A DNA stretch of 64,000 nt from Variovorax paradoxus B4 (GTDB lineage Bacteria; Pseudomonadota; Gammaproteobacteria; Burkholderiales; Burkholderiaceae_C), in assembly GCF_000463015.1 (NCBI RefSeq), contig NC_022247.1, positions 3,720,001-3,784,000 on the forward strand. Reading direction: 5' to 3'. How positions within the stretch are numbered: the first letter of the stretch is position 1; every line of letters starts with the position of its first letter. The notes below the pieces were generated by a model, which ran no database searches, was not told the origin of the DNA, and saw only the letters and a program-made list of their open reading frames with translations. Both the position numbers and the translations under genes were made by a program. Positions 1 to 8,599 of the stretch are shown piece by piece.

Positions 1-445
1 GCTGGCCGCCAGACATTTCGTGCGGAAAGGCGTTCAGCCGGTCCTTCAGGCCCACCAGCTCGAGCAGCTCCTGCGGCGAACGGCGGCCCTTGCGGCCGGC
101 GCCGCCGCCCACTTGCAGCGGCAGTTCGACGTTCTGCAGCGCCGTGCGCCAGGGCAGCAGCGCCGCGTCCTGGAACACGAAGCCGATGTCGCGGTTCTTG
201 CGCGCGGCCTGCGGCGTGGACGACAGCACCTCGATGCCGCCGCTGCTCGGCTGCAGCAGGTCGGCCACCACGCGCAGGAAGGTCGACTTGCCGCAGCCCG
301 AGGGCCCGAGCAGCGTGAGGAACTCGCCCTGCGCCACGTCGAGGTCGAGGCTCTTGATGGCGGTGACGTCGCGCCGCTCGGTGAAGAAGCGCACGCCGAT
401 GCCGCGGCACGCGATGGCGGGGGGCGCGTTGAGAACGGCGGCCAT
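1..445 (-). CDS. ABC transporter ATP-binding protein, nitrate/sulfonate type (C-terminus beyond window)
   Basis: ATPase subunit of an importer of the nitrate/sulfonate/taurine class, working at the inner membrane. The visible 148 residues carry a Walker A motif GPSGCGKST, a Q-loop region (GFVFQDAALLPW) and, at the window edge, the signature MSGGQ; Walker B lies outside. The ATG at 445 starts four bases after the stop of the binding-protein gene 450-1481, so the two are co-transcribed. The substrate cannot be read from the ATPase. A permease gene is expected further left. Confidence 0.9.
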   Translation of the reverse strand, partial: MAAVLNAPPAIACRGIGVRFFTERRDVTAIKSLDLDVAQGEFLTLLGPSGCGKSTFLRVVADLLQPSSGGIEVLSSTPQAARKNRDIGFVFQDAALLPWRTALQNVELPLQVGGGAGRKGRRSPQELLELVGLKDRLNAFPHEMSGGQ

Positions 446-449
446 GGCG

Positions 450-1481
450 TCAGCCCTTCATGGCCCGCGCGGCGGCCGTGGCCTTCAGCGCGTCGAGCGA
501 GATCACGTCCTCGACCTTCGGCGTGCGCGCGGTGAACTGGCCCAGCTCCGCATAGGTGGAGATCTGCTCCTGCCACACGGCCGGGTCCATCGCGCCCCAG
601 CCCTGCGTCTGCGCGGCGCCGCCGAACGCGTATTCGAGCATCACGTCGACCGCGACGCGCTCGTCTTCCCGCTTGAGGTTCGGATATTCCTTGACCAGCA
701 TGTCCACCGCATGGTCGCGGTTGGCACGCACGTAGTGCCAGCCCTTGGCCGTGGCGCGCAGGAAGGCCTCGATGACCTTGGGCTGCGTCTCCAGCGTTTT
801 TGTCGATGCGTAGTAAGGCAGCGCGTAGAGGCGCACGCCCGCGTCCCACTGCGTCAGTTCGGCGATGTCGGGGCCCAGCACCTTGATGGCGGTGGTGTTG
901 GTGAGCCAGCCCGTCACCACGTCGACCTGCCCCGTCAGCAGCGGCGACATGTCGGCGCCGATGGTGACGACCTTCACGTCCTTCTCGGCAATCTTGTTCT
1001 TCGCCAGCAGCGCGCGCAGCAGGATGGCCGCGGTCGACGGAATGCCCACGCGCTTGCCGATGAGGTCGGCCGGCTTGCGCACCGGGTTCTTCGCGAGGGA
1101 GAAGTAGGTGTAGGGATGCTTCTGCGCGCCCACCGCGAAGCACTTGATCGGCAGGCCCTGCGACACGGCCAGCATGATCGACGGACTCGACGATACCTGC
1201 CCGACCTCGTAGCGGCCCGAGGCGATGATGGCCACGCCGTCGATGTTCGGTCCGCCCGGCTGGATCGCGAAGTCGATGCCCTCCTGCTCGTAGAAGCCCA
1301 TGCGCTTGGCGGCCACCTCGCCGATCTGGTTGCCCCCGGCGATCCAGCCCAGCTGCATGTTGATGCGCGCCTTGCCCTGCGCAAAGGCATCGACCGAGAG
1401 CAGGCCGCCGGCGGAGAGTCCACCGGCGATGAGGGAGGTCTTGAGGAGACTTCGGCGACCGGGGTCGCGGAGCTTGGCCAT
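450..1481 (-). CDS. ABC transporter substrate-binding protein, NMT1/SsuA-like
   Basis: Periplasmic binding protein of 343 aa for the importer whose ATPase follows. The N-terminus has a twin-arginine-like stretch (RRSLLK), a hydrophobic segment and a likely AFAQ cleavage site, so Tat export is plausible. The body is typical of the NMT1/THI5/SsuA fold, including a GxxxIGE segment near the mature start and a PADLIGKRVGIP segment in the middle. The ATG at 1481 is preferred over an upstream in-frame codon because AAGGA lies about 8 nt before it. Family members bind sulfonates, taurine, nitrate or pyrimidine precursors; the ligand here is unknown. Confidence 0.88.
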   Translation of the reverse strand: MAKLRDPGRRSLLKTSLIAGGLSAGGLLSVDAFAQGKARINMQLGWIAGGNQIGEVAAKRMGFYEQEGIDFAIQPGGPNIDGVAIIASGRYEVGQVSSSPSIMLAVSQGLPIKCFAVGAQKHPYTYFSLAKNPVRKPADLIGKRVGIPSTAAILLRALLAKNKIAEKDVKVVTIGADMSPLLTGQVDVVTGWLTNTTAIKVLGPDIAELTQWDAGVRLYALPYYASTKTLETQPKVIEAFLRATAKGWHYVRANRDHAVDMLVKEYPNLKREDERVAVDVMLEYAFGGAAQTQGWGAMDPAVWQEQISTYAELGQFTARTPKVEDVISLDALKATAAARAMKG

Positions 1482-1669
1482 GGCGGATTCCTTTTCTTCG
1501 ATGCGGTGAGGTGAAGGCATTCGGCGGTGTATGCGTTGGCTTGCGATGCGAAGACATCCAGGGCCAGCGAGGCGAATGCTAAAAGCGGGGGGCGTGCGCA
1601 CCAAGCACCGTTTTTCGCAACGGGCGAGCTAAAAAAGAGTCAACGGTGCGCCGTCCCCAATGGCGCTTC

Positions 1670-1688
1670 TGGTGCGCATGGCGCACCA
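1670..1688. promoter_or_regulatory. perfect 19-nt palindrome upstream of the NMT1-type ABC operon
   Basis: TGGTGCGC and GCGCACCA flank a 3-nt centre. The site lies between the ptxS-like stop (1712) and the binding-protein start (1481), both on the minus strand. No T-run follows on either strand, so it does not look like an intrinsic terminator. Related cores GTGCGCAC (near 1593) and CGGTGCGCCG (near 1645) lie in the same gap. An operator is the simplest reading, but no regulator is identified. Confidence 0.4.
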
Positions 1689-1711
1689 TGAAGGCGCGCA
1701 CCGCGGGAAAC

Positions 1712-2737
1712 CTAGAGCGCCTGCGACGAGCCCCGCACCACAAGCTCTCCGGGCAGAAGAAGCTGGCGCGGCGCTGCATCCAGCCCCCGCAGCCGTTCGA
1801 TCAGGCAGGTGGCAGCCGTGCGGCCGATGGCGTCGGTGGGCTGAGCCACGGTGCTCAGGCCGGGGCCGATGAGCGAGGCCCATTCGGGATCGTCGAAGCC
1901 TACAAAGCCGAGGTCAGTACCAAACTGCCAGCCCAGCCGCGCCATCGCCTGCGCGATGCGCAGCGTGACCACGGCATTGCCCGCGACCACGGCCGCGCGG
2001 CGGCCGCGTTTGGCGCGCTGGCGCAGGGCACGCAATGCCTCGTCGAGCGCATCGCTGTCGCCCTCCACGCTTTCGAACACCTCGCCCGCCACGCGCGGCT
2101 CGTGCGCGGCCACGCAGGCACCGAAGGCGGCCGTGCGCTCGCGCCGCGAGCTCACGCCCTTCTGCGGCTCCGTCACGTAGAGCAGCTCGCGGTAGCCGCC
2201 CGCGACCAGGTGGCTGCAGGTGTCCCGCATGGCCGAATGGTTGTCGAGCGAGACGAAGTCGGTGTGCATGCCGGTGTGGCGGCGATCCACCAGCACCGCA
2301 GGCTTTCCGTGCAGCGTGACCGCGTCGACCACGTTGCTGCCGCGGCCCAGCGTGTTGAGGATGAAGCCGTCGACCTGGTAGCCCGCGAGCGCATCGATGG
2401 CCTCGCGCTCGCGTTCGCTCTCGTTGCCCAGGTTGAACAGCATCACCAGGTAGCCGGCGTCCTGGCAGGCCTTCTCGGCACCGCGCAGCACGGCCACCGA
2501 ATAGGGGTTGGTGATGTCGGCCACGATCAGGCCGATGAGGCGCGAGCGCCCATGGCTCAGCGCCTGCGCCATCGGGCTGGGAGTGTAGGCCAGCTTGGCG
2601 ATGGCCGCCTCCACGCGCGCCGCGATGTCGCGGCTCAGCAGGCGCTCGCGGTGGTTGAGAAAGCGCGAGACGGTGGCCTTGGAAACGCCCGCCGCCTCGG
2701 CGACGTCGGCGATGGTGGCGCGGCCACTCGGATTCAT
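1712..2737 (-). CDS. ptxS: LacI-family regulator, PtxS-like (2-ketogluconate repressor)
   Basis: Transcription factor of 341 aa. The N-terminal helix-turn-helix reads ATIADVAEAAGVSKATVSRF, followed by the LacI hinge region and a periplasmic-binding-protein-like effector domain (GLIVADITNPY to GFDDPEW). It is the last gene of a minus-strand operon encoding KguD-, KguK- and KguE-like enzymes, and a palindrome upstream of the operon contains TGAAACCGGTTTCA, the operator known for Pseudomonas PtxS. Assignment as PtxS therefore rests on context plus operator. A 105-bp repeat separates it from kguD. The start at 2737 gives the normal family length. Confidence 0.8.
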   Translation of the reverse strand: MNPSGRATIADVAEAAGVSKATVSRFLNHRERLLSRDIAARVEAAIAKLAYTPSPMAQALSHGRSRLIGLIVADITNPYSVAVLRGAEKACQDAGYLVMLFNLGNESEREREAIDALAGYQVDGFILNTLGRGSNVVDAVTLHGKPAVLVDRRHTGMHTDFVSLDNHSAMRDTCSHLVAGGYRELLYVTEPQKGVSSRRERTAAFGACVAAHEPRVAGEVFESVEGDSDALDEALRALRQRAKRGRRAAVVAGNAVVTLRIAQAMARLGWQFGTDLGFVGFDDPEWASLIGPGLSTVAQPTDAIGRTAATCLIERLRGLDAAPRQLLLPGELVVRGSSQAL

Positions 2738-2746
2738 GGTTTTGCT

Positions 2747-2851
2747 CCTTCCCCCGCTGGGGGAAGGTTGGGATGGGGGCAGGCAGAGCGTCCAGTGGAT
2801 ACGCCGCTTGCCCTCACCCCTGCCCTCCCCCAGCGGGGGAGGGAGAGAAAC
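2747..2851. repeat. REP-like inverted repeat of C/G-rich arms
   Basis: Each end is itself palindromic: CTTCCCCCGCTGGGGGAAG at the left and CCTCCCCCAGCGGGGGAGG at the right. Between them GGGATGGGGGCAGG pairs roughly with CCCTCACCCCTGCCCTC. The whole sits in the gap between ptxS and kguD. Such ccctcacccc/ctcccccagcggggga elements are common dispersed repeats in proteobacterial genomes. It could fold in the transcript and lower ptxS expression relative to the upstream genes; that is inference. Confidence 0.75.
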
Positions 2852-2861
2852 CTGGCGCAGA

Positions 2862-3845
2862 TCATGCGGCCGCCGTGTCGTACGGCGCAGTCGGTTTCTC
2901 GCCGGCCAGCACCTGCAGCAGGTTGGTCGTGGCGAGTTCGGCCATGGCATGCCGCGTCTCGTGCGTGGCCGAGCCGATGTGCGGCAGTGGCGTCACGCGC
3001 GGATGCGTGCGCAACGGCGAATCGGCGGGCAGCGGCTCCTTCGCGAACACGTCGAGGCCGGCCGCGCGCAGCGTGCCGTGATCCAGGGCGTGGAGCAGCG
3101 CTTCCTCGTTCACCGTGGCGCCGCGGCCGCCGTTGATGAAGGATGCTCCGGGCTTCATGCGCGCGAAGAAGGCGGCGTCGATCATGCCGCGCGTCGCATC
3201 GGTCAGCGGCAGCATCGCCAGCACGATGTCCGACCGCGCGAGCAACTCGTCGAGCGGCGTGTGCGTGGCACGGCCCTGCAGCTCGGGCGCCTGCGCGGCC
3301 AGGTCGACCGAGCGGCGCGCGTGGTAGAGCACCGGCATGCCGAAGCCCAGCGCCGCACGCCGCGCCACGGCCTGGCCGATGCGGCCGAAGCCGAGAATGC
3401 CCAGCGTCTTGCCGTGCACGTCGGTGCCGAAGAGTTCTTCGCCGATGTTCTTCGTCCAGCGGCCTTCGCGCACGAGGCTTGCGAGCTCGACCACGCGGCG
3501 CTGCGTGGCCATGAGAATCGCGAACACCGTGTCGGCCACCGTCTCGGTCAGCACGTCGGGCGTGTGGCACAGCACGATGCCGCGCTTGTTCAGTTCCGCG
3601 AGCGGATAGTTGTCGACACCGACCGACACGCTCGAAATCACCTCGAGCCGAGGCGCCGCGTCGAGCAGCACGGCATCGACCGTGTGGGTCGAGCCGATCA
3701 GGCCGTTCGCGGTACGCAGCGCGGCGGCAAAAGCCTCGGGCTCCCTGCGCGGATCGGCGACGGTCACATAGTGCGCGGCCTGCAGGCGCGCCAGCTGGTC
3801 TTCGGGCAATGGCCGGAAGACCAGCACGTTCTTTTTCGTCGTCAT
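2862..3845 (-). CDS. kguD: D-isomer-specific 2-hydroxyacid dehydrogenase, KguD-like 2-ketogluconate(-6-phosphate) reductase
   Basis: NAD(P)H-dependent reductase of 327 aa, cytoplasmic. The Rossmann motif GFGRIG is at residues 152-157. The family catalytic triad is visible as R241 (NGGRG), E270 (AKEP) and H289 (PHIGSAT). In Pseudomonas, KguD reduces 2-keto-6-phosphogluconate to 6-phosphogluconate; the neighbouring KguK-like kinase, KguE-like protein and PtxS-type repressor support the same role. Glyoxylate/hydroxypyruvate reductase is the alternative within this family. It follows the kinase gene with a 2-nt gap, so the two are co-translated. Confidence 0.82.
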   Translation of the reverse strand: MTTKKNVLVFRPLPEDQLARLQAAHYVTVADPRREPEAFAAALRTANGLIGSTHTVDAVLLDAAPRLEVISSVSVGVDNYPLAELNKRGIVLCHTPDVLTETVADTVFAILMATQRRVVELASLVREGRWTKNIGEELFGTDVHGKTLGILGFGRIGQAVARRAALGFGMPVLYHARRSVDLAAQAPELQGRATHTPLDELLARSDIVLAMLPLTDATRGMIDAAFFARMKPGASFINGGRGATVNEEALLHALDHGTLRAAGLDVFAKEPLPADSPLRTHPRVTPLPHIGSATHETRHAMAELATTNLLQVLAGEKPTAPYDTAAA

Positions 3846-3847
3846 GG

Positions 3848-4801
3848 TCAGAGCCCCGCTTCTTCGAGTTCCGCGCGCGTCGGCAAGCCTTCGGTGTCGC
3901 CCAGCACCTGCACCGCGCGCGCACCGATCCAGGCGCCGCGGCGCACGGCCTCGGGCACGCTCCTGCCTTCGAGCAATGCGCTCACCACGCCGGCTGCGAA
4001 GCCGTCGCCCGCGCCCACGGTGTCGATCACCTCCTTCACCGGGAAGCCGTCGACATGCCCGGTGCCGGCCACGTCGCTGTCGTAGTAGGCGCCGGCGGCG
4101 CCGAGCTTGACGACCACGAGCTTCGCGCCGCGGTCGCGGTAGAACTTCGCCACGTCTTCGGGCTTGTCATGGCCGGTGAGCAGCAGGCCCTCCTCGATGC
4201 CGGGCAGCACCCAGTCGGCGCGCGAGGCCAGTTCGTTGATCCAGTGGCGCATCGTTTCAGTGGAAGACCACAGCGTGGGCCGCAGGTTGGTGTCGAACGA
4301 GATCGTGCGGCTGGCCGCGCGCATCACCTCCATGGACTTGAGCGCAGCCTGCAGGCTGGTGTCGGAGATGGCCGCGAACACGCCCGTGGCATGCAGGTGG
4401 CGCGCCGAGCGCAGCCACGCTTCATCGACATCGGCCGGGCCCATCTGGCTCGCGGCCGAGCCCTTGCGGTGGTATTCGACCGGCGGATCGCTGCCGTCGG
4501 TGACGCGGCCCTTGAACTGGAAGCCGGTGCGCTGCGCCGGGTCGCAGATGACGTGCGAGCAGTCGATGCCCTCGCCCTTCATCGCCGCGATCAGGTAGCG
4601 CCCCATCGAGTCGGTTCCCAGTCGGCTGGCCCAGCCCACCTTGAGCCCCAGGCGCGAGAGGCCGATGGCCACGTTGGTCTCGGCGCCGGCCGTGCGCTTG
4701 TGGAACGCCTGCGCGTCTTCCAGCGGGCCGGGCCGGTCGGCCACGAGCAGCAGCATGGCTTCGCCGAACAGGGCAACGTCGAAAGCAGTGGGTTCTGTCA
4801 T
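3848..4801 (-). CDS. kguK: PfkB-family sugar-acid kinase, KguK-like (2-ketogluconokinase)
   Basis: ATP-dependent kinase of 317 aa. It has an N-terminal PfkB signature region (AGAETNVAIGLSRLG) and the C-terminal anion-hole motif DTVGAGDGFAAG containing the catalytic Asp. The ATG at 4801 has GGGAG upstream; an in-frame extension further upstream would overlap kguE and is rejected. By sequence class it could equally be 2-dehydro-3-deoxygluconokinase (KdgK). The operon partners and the PtxS-type operator favour phosphorylation of 2-ketogluconate to 2-keto-6-phosphogluconate. This substrate choice is inference. Confidence 0.78.
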   Translation of the reverse strand: MTEPTAFDVALFGEAMLLLVADRPGPLEDAQAFHKRTAGAETNVAIGLSRLGLKVGWASRLGTDSMGRYLIAAMKGEGIDCSHVICDPAQRTGFQFKGRVTDGSDPPVEYHRKGSAASQMGPADVDEAWLRSARHLHATGVFAAISDTSLQAALKSMEVMRAASRTISFDTNLRPTLWSSTETMRHWINELASRADWVLPGIEEGLLLTGHDKPEDVAKFYRDRGAKLVVVKLGAAGAYYDSDVAGTGHVDGFPVKEVIDTVGAGDGFAAGVVSALLEGRSVPEAVRRGAWIGARAVQVLGDTEGLPTRAELEEAGL

Positions 4802-4811
4802 GTATTTCTCC

Positions 4812-5555
4812 CTACGCCCGCGCGGCGCGGATGAACTCGACTTGCGCGCGCACGACGGCCGGCAGGTCGTCGCCCACCAGAGGATATTCGATGGCGTGCG
4901 GCACATCGGCGGGCAGCGCGCGCAGCACCGCGCGCCACGGCGCGGCCGAGTCGGCCAGCGGCACCGCCATCCACTTGTGCGGCAGCCGCTGCGCGCCCTT
5001 GCAGTGCACGTAGCGCACGCGGCGGCCCAGCGCCTGTGCGGCCTGCAGCGGGCACTCGCCGAGCCAGTGCCAGTTGCCCATGTCGAAGGTCATGCCGAGC
5101 TCAACGCCGGCGCGGTCGGCCGCATCGAAGAAGGCCTGCAGCGCGGGCAGCGTGCCGGCGCGCACGGTCTGGTCGTTCTCGATCAGCAGTTCGACGCGGG
5201 TTTCCGAAAGCTGCACCTTCAGGCCCCAGAGCGAGCCGTGCGAAGAAGCGCGGAAGTCGCCGATCGACATCTTGAGCCGCCGGGCGCCCAGCCTGTTTGC
5301 GGCGGCAATGCCGCGTGCCAGCGCGGCGCTGTCAAGCCAACCGCCTTCGGCCCAGAGTCCTTCGGGGCTCGAATACACCGAGGCCAGGCCGGCCAGCGAA
5401 GGCAGCTCCGCGTCGGCGTTGCGCAGCATCTCGCCGCGCACCTCGACCGAATCGGCACCGGCCTCCAGCGCCATCTGCGCGCACCAGAGCTGGCCATGCC
5501 TGCCCACCTCGGCCGCACCGAAGGACGACAGAGAAACAAATACCTGGAGGGACAT
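4812..5555 (-). CDS. kguE: sugar phosphate isomerase/epimerase-like TIM-barrel protein, KguE-like
   Basis: 247-aa xylose-isomerase-like TIM-barrel protein. Barrel strands are recognisable around GADSVEVRGEM, RLKMSIGDF, ELLIENDQT and MTFDMGNWHW, and the Glu, Asp and His residues fit the metal-binding pattern of the fold. The Pseudomonas kgu operon carries KguE, whose exact reaction is not settled. The ATG overlaps the stop of the ABC ATPase by one base (TGATG), so translation is coupled to the transporter genes, which ties transport to catabolism. It lies 10 nt upstream of kguK. Confidence 0.75.
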   Translation of the reverse strand: MSLQVFVSLSSFGAAEVGRHGQLWCAQMALEAGADSVEVRGEMLRNADAELPSLAGLASVYSSPEGLWAEGGWLDSAALARGIAAANRLGARRLKMSIGDFRASSHGSLWGLKVQLSETRVELLIENDQTVRAGTLPALQAFFDAADRAGVELGMTFDMGNWHWLGECPLQAAQALGRRVRYVHCKGAQRLPHKWMAVPLADSAAPWRAVLRALPADVPHAIEYPLVGDDLPAVVRAQVEFIRAARA

Positions 5556-6310
5556 CAGTGGGCCTGGTGGGAACTCAGGATCTGGCCGAGGAACTGGCGC
5601 GTGCGCTCGTCCTTCGGGTTGCCGAAGAATTCCTGCGGCGGCGCCTGCTCGACGATCTTTCCGTCGGCCATGAAGATCACGCGGTCGGCCACGCTGCGGG
5701 CAAAGCCCATCTCGTGCGTCACGCACAGCATGGTCATGCCGTCTTCGGCCAGGCCGATCATGGTGTCGAGCACTTCCTTGACCATCTCGGGGTCGAGCGC
5801 CGAGGTGGGCTCGTCGAACAGCATGATCTTGGGCGTCATGCACAGCGCCCGCGCAATCGCCACGCGCTGCTGCTGGCCACCCGAGAGCTGGCTAGGGTAC
5901 TTGCCGGCCTGCTCGGGAATGCGCACGCGCGTGAGGTACTTCATGGCCACCTCTTCCGCCTGCGCCTTGGTCATGCCGCGCGAGCGCATCGGCGCCAGCG
6001 CGCAGTTCTCCAGGATGGTGAGGTGCGGAAACAGGTTGAACTGCTGGAACACCATGCCCACTTCGGCGCGCACCGCGTCCACGTTCTTGCCGCCCGCGGT
6101 GAGCTCGATGCCGTCGACCACGATGCGGCCCTTCTGCACCGTTTCGAGCCGGTTGATGCAGCGGATGAGCGTGGACTTGCCCGAGCCCGACGGCCCGCAG
6201 ATCACGATGCGCTCGCCCTGGCGCACCGACAGGTCGATGCCGGTCAACACCTGGAATTCACCGTACCACTTGTTGACCGCTTCCATGCGGATGATCGATT
6301 CCGTCGTCAT
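5555..6310 (-). CDS. polar-amino-acid-type ABC transporter ATP-binding protein (kgu-linked)
   Basis: Complete 251-aa ATPase of the GlnQ/HisP class: Walker [10 protein letters not shown], signature [15 protein letters not shown] and Walker [13 protein letters not shown]. Its stop overlaps the kguE start, and the binding protein is 32 nt upstream. Sequence class predicts amino-acid import. Its position inside a 2-ketogluconate-type operon under a PtxS-like operator suggests instead that the system imports the sugar acid, which would be a departure from the MFS carrier KguT. Confidence 0.93.
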   Translation of the reverse strand: MTTESIIRMEAVNKWYGEFQVLTGIDLSVRQGERIVICGPSGSGKSTLIRCINRLETVQKGRIVVDGIELTAGGKNVDAVRAEVGMVFQQFNLFPHLTILENCALAPMRSRGMTKAQAEEVAMKYLTRVRIPEQAGKYPSQLSGGQQQRVAIARALCMTPKIMLFDEPTSALDPEMVKEVLDTMIGLAEDGMTMLCVTHEMGFARSVADRVIFMADGKIVEQAPPQEFFGNPKDERTRQFLGQILSSHQAH

Positions 6311-6342
6311 GCCAGGATTCCTTCTTCTTCAGCCTTCGAAGC

Positions 6343-7140
6343 TCACTGCATCTTGGGCAGGTCGGCCTGCAGCCACTTCTGGTAGAGCTTGTTGAGCTCG
6401 CCATTGGCGGTGTTCTTGGCGACGAACTCGTTCACGGCCTTGGTCAGCTCTTCCTGGCCCGGACGCATCGCGATGCCCATCGACTGCTGCACCAGCGTGA
6501 ACTTGTTTTCGTAGGTGCCGGCAGGCACGCGCTTGGCGATCTGCGCCGCCACCGTCACCGAGCAGCCGATGGCATCGACCTGGCCCGAGATCAGCGCCTG
6601 CATGGCCGAGGCGTCGTCGTCGAATCGGCGGATCTCGGTGCCTTCGGGTGCGGCCTTGGTCACGGCCACGTCCTGCGTCGAGGCGCGCGCCACGCCCACG
6701 CGCAGGCCCTTCAGGTCGCCAGCGCCCTTGATGGGGGTCTTGGTGGCGCCGTACAGCACGATGGTCGCGGCCGCGTAGGGCTGCGAGAACTGCACCTGCT
6801 TGGCGCGCTCTGGCGTGATGGCGAGCGAGGCGACCAGCACGTCGACCTTGTTGGTCAGCAGGAAGGGAATGCGGTTCGGGCCGGTTACCGGCACGATGTT
6901 GGCCTTGACGCCCCAGTCCTTGGCCAGCAGCTTGGCCACGTCGGCGTCGTAGCCGTCGGGCTGGTTCTTGGCGTCGGTGGTGCCGTAAGGCGGAAAGTCG
7001 ACCAGCATGCCGATGGTGATCTCGCCCTTCTTCTTGATGTCGGCCACGGTCTGTGCCGAGGCGAAGGGTGCGAACACGGTGAGCGCGGCGCCGAGGCCGA
7101 GGGCTGCGAGCGCTGCGCGGCGGGTGGTGGTACGGGTCAT
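6343..7140 (-). CDS. periplasmic substrate-binding protein of the kgu-linked ABC transporter
   Basis: 265-aa extracytoplasmic solute receptor of family 3 (polar amino acid type). It has a signal peptide (TTRRAALAALGLG, cleavage near ASAQ), the domain start GEITIGMLVDFPPYG, and the family segments DVLVASLAITPERA and GLRVGVARASTQD. The start at 7140 has AGGAGA at a good distance. The ligand is unknown. In binding proteins of this fold an Arg and an Asp usually hold an alpha-amino-acid backbone, so a sugar-acid ligand should show in that pocket. Confidence 0.9.
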   Translation of the reverse strand: MTRTTTRRAALAALGLGAALTVFAPFASAQTVADIKKKGEITIGMLVDFPPYGTTDAKNQPDGYDADVAKLLAKDWGVKANIVPVTGPNRIPFLLTNKVDVLVASLAITPERAKQVQFSQPYAAATIVLYGATKTPIKGAGDLKGLRVGVARASTQDVAVTKAAPEGTEIRRFDDDASAMQALISGQVDAIGCSVTVAAQIAKRVPAGTYENKFTLVQQSMGIAMRPGQEELTKAVNEFVAKNTANGELNKLYQKWLQADLPKMQ

Positions 7141-7186
7141 GGGAAGGTGTCTCCTGAGAAAGAAAGGAAGCGACGAGATAAAAAAA

Positions 7187-7840
7187 TCAGCGGGCCAATG
7201 CCCGTGCGCGCTTGCGCTCCATGCGGGCGGCAAGCAGCGACAGCGGCCAGCAGATCGCGAAGTAGATGGCGGCCACCACCGAGAACACGACCAGCGGCTG
7301 GAAGGTGGCGTTGTTGACGATCTGCCCGGCGCGCGTGACCTCGACAAAGCCGATGATCGCGGCGAGCGACGTGCCCTTGATGATCTGCACCACGTAGCCC
7401 ACCGTGGGCGCCAGCGCGATCTTGAGCGCCTGCGGCAGCACCACGTCGCGCATGCGGGCGCTGTACTTGAGGCTCAGCGCCTCGGCGGCTTCCCACTGGC
7501 CGCGCGGAATGGCCTCGATGCAGCCGCGCCAGATTTCGCCGAGGAAGGCGGCGCTGTTCAGGATGAGCGCGACGCCGGCCGCCACCCAGGGGTTGATGTC
7601 CAGCCCCAGCACCGGCGCGCCGAAGAACACCAGGAACAGCTGCAGCAGCAGCGGCGTGCCCTGGAAGATCTGGATGAAGGTGGTCGACACGCCGCGCGCC
7701 CACGCCGACTCCGACGTGCGCATGAGCGCGATGATCAGCCCCAGGATCGCACCGCCCACGAAGGCGATGGCCGACAGCGCCAGTGTCCACTTGGCCGCTT
7801 CGAGGATGAAAAGGAATTCGGGAAAGCCGAAGGTACGCAT
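7187..7840 (-). CDS. ABC transporter permease, polar amino acid type (kgu-linked, second permease)
   Basis: 217-aa inner-membrane permease of the HisM/GlnP class. It has about five hydrophobic segments and an EAA-like loop, GQWEAAEALSLKYSARMRDV, followed by the LPQALKIALAP segment typical of these permeases. The gene lies between the first permease and the binding-protein gene. With its partner it would form a heterodimeric channel. Confidence 0.92.
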   Translation of the reverse strand: MRTFGFPEFLFILEAAKWTLALSAIAFVGGAILGLIIALMRTSESAWARGVSTTFIQIFQGTPLLLQLFLVFFGAPVLGLDINPWVAAGVALILNSAAFLGEIWRGCIEAIPRGQWEAAEALSLKYSARMRDVVLPQALKIALAPTVGYVVQIIKGTSLAAIIGFVEVTRAGQIVNNATFQPLVVFSVVAAIYFAICWPLSLLAARMERKRARALAR

Positions 7841-7867
7841 GGTTGTTCCTGCTCCGCTCTGGGCCTG

Positions 7868-8539
7868 TTACCGGCGGTCCGGGTAATTGAGCGTGCGCTT
7901 GTAGATCAGCTTGAACAGGGCCGAGAAGGCCAGCGCCAGCGCGAGGTAGATGGCAGCCACCACGATGTAGATCTCGAAGCTGCGGAAGGTCTGCGACTGC
8001 AGGTTGGCGGCCACCGAGGTCAGGTCGTCGGCCGAGATGACCGAGACCACGGCCGAGCTCAGCATCAGCAGGATGAACTGGCTCGTGAGCGCCGGGTAGA
8101 TGGCCTTGAGCGCAGGCTTGATGATCACGAAGCGGAAGATTTCCCAGGGCTTGAGATTGAGCGCCCTGCCCGCCTCGATCTGTCCCTTTGGAATCGACTC
8201 GATACCCGCGCGGATGATTTCCGTGGCGTAGGCGCCGAGGTTCACCACCATGGCCACCAGCGCGGCCGTCTGCGGCGACCAGCGCAGCCCGATGGCCGGC
8301 AGCGCGAAGAAGAAAAAGAACAGCTGCACGAGGAACGGCGTGTTGCGGATCACCTCGATGTAGGCATTGACGATGAAGCGCAGCCAGCCCGGCCCCGAGG
8401 TCTTGCCCCAGGCGCAGAAGATCGCGACCACCAGGCCCAGCAGCGTGGCCACGAGCGAGAGCTGGATCGTGATCCAGGTGCCCTTGAGCAGCAGCGGCCA
8501 GGCAGCGAAGACGGCGTCGAATTGAAACTGGTAATTCAT
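7868..8539 (-). CDS. ABC transporter permease, polar amino acid type (kgu-linked, first gene of operon)
   Basis: 223-aa inner-membrane permease and first gene of the eight-gene operon. An EAA-like loop GQIEAGRALNLKPWEIFRF precedes a KPALKAIYPA segment, and hydrophobic helices span the protein. The ATG at 8539 (MNYQFQFD) matches family N-termini better than the in-frame ATG 33 nt upstream. About 60 nt separate it from the PtxS-type operator at 8600-8615, leaving room for a normal leader. Confidence 0.9.
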   Translation of the reverse strand: MNYQFQFDAVFAAWPLLLKGTWITIQLSLVATLLGLVVAIFCAWGKTSGPGWLRFIVNAYIEVIRNTPFLVQLFFFFFALPAIGLRWSPQTAALVAMVVNLGAYATEIIRAGIESIPKGQIEAGRALNLKPWEIFRFVIIKPALKAIYPALTSQFILLMLSSAVVSVISADDLTSVAANLQSQTFRSFEIYIVVAAIYLALALAFSALFKLIYKRTLNYPDRR

Positions 8540-8599
8540 GGGTGGGGGCGAACACGGCGTGGCCGTGCGCATGCCTCGAAAGCAATGCTTGCAGCTTAT

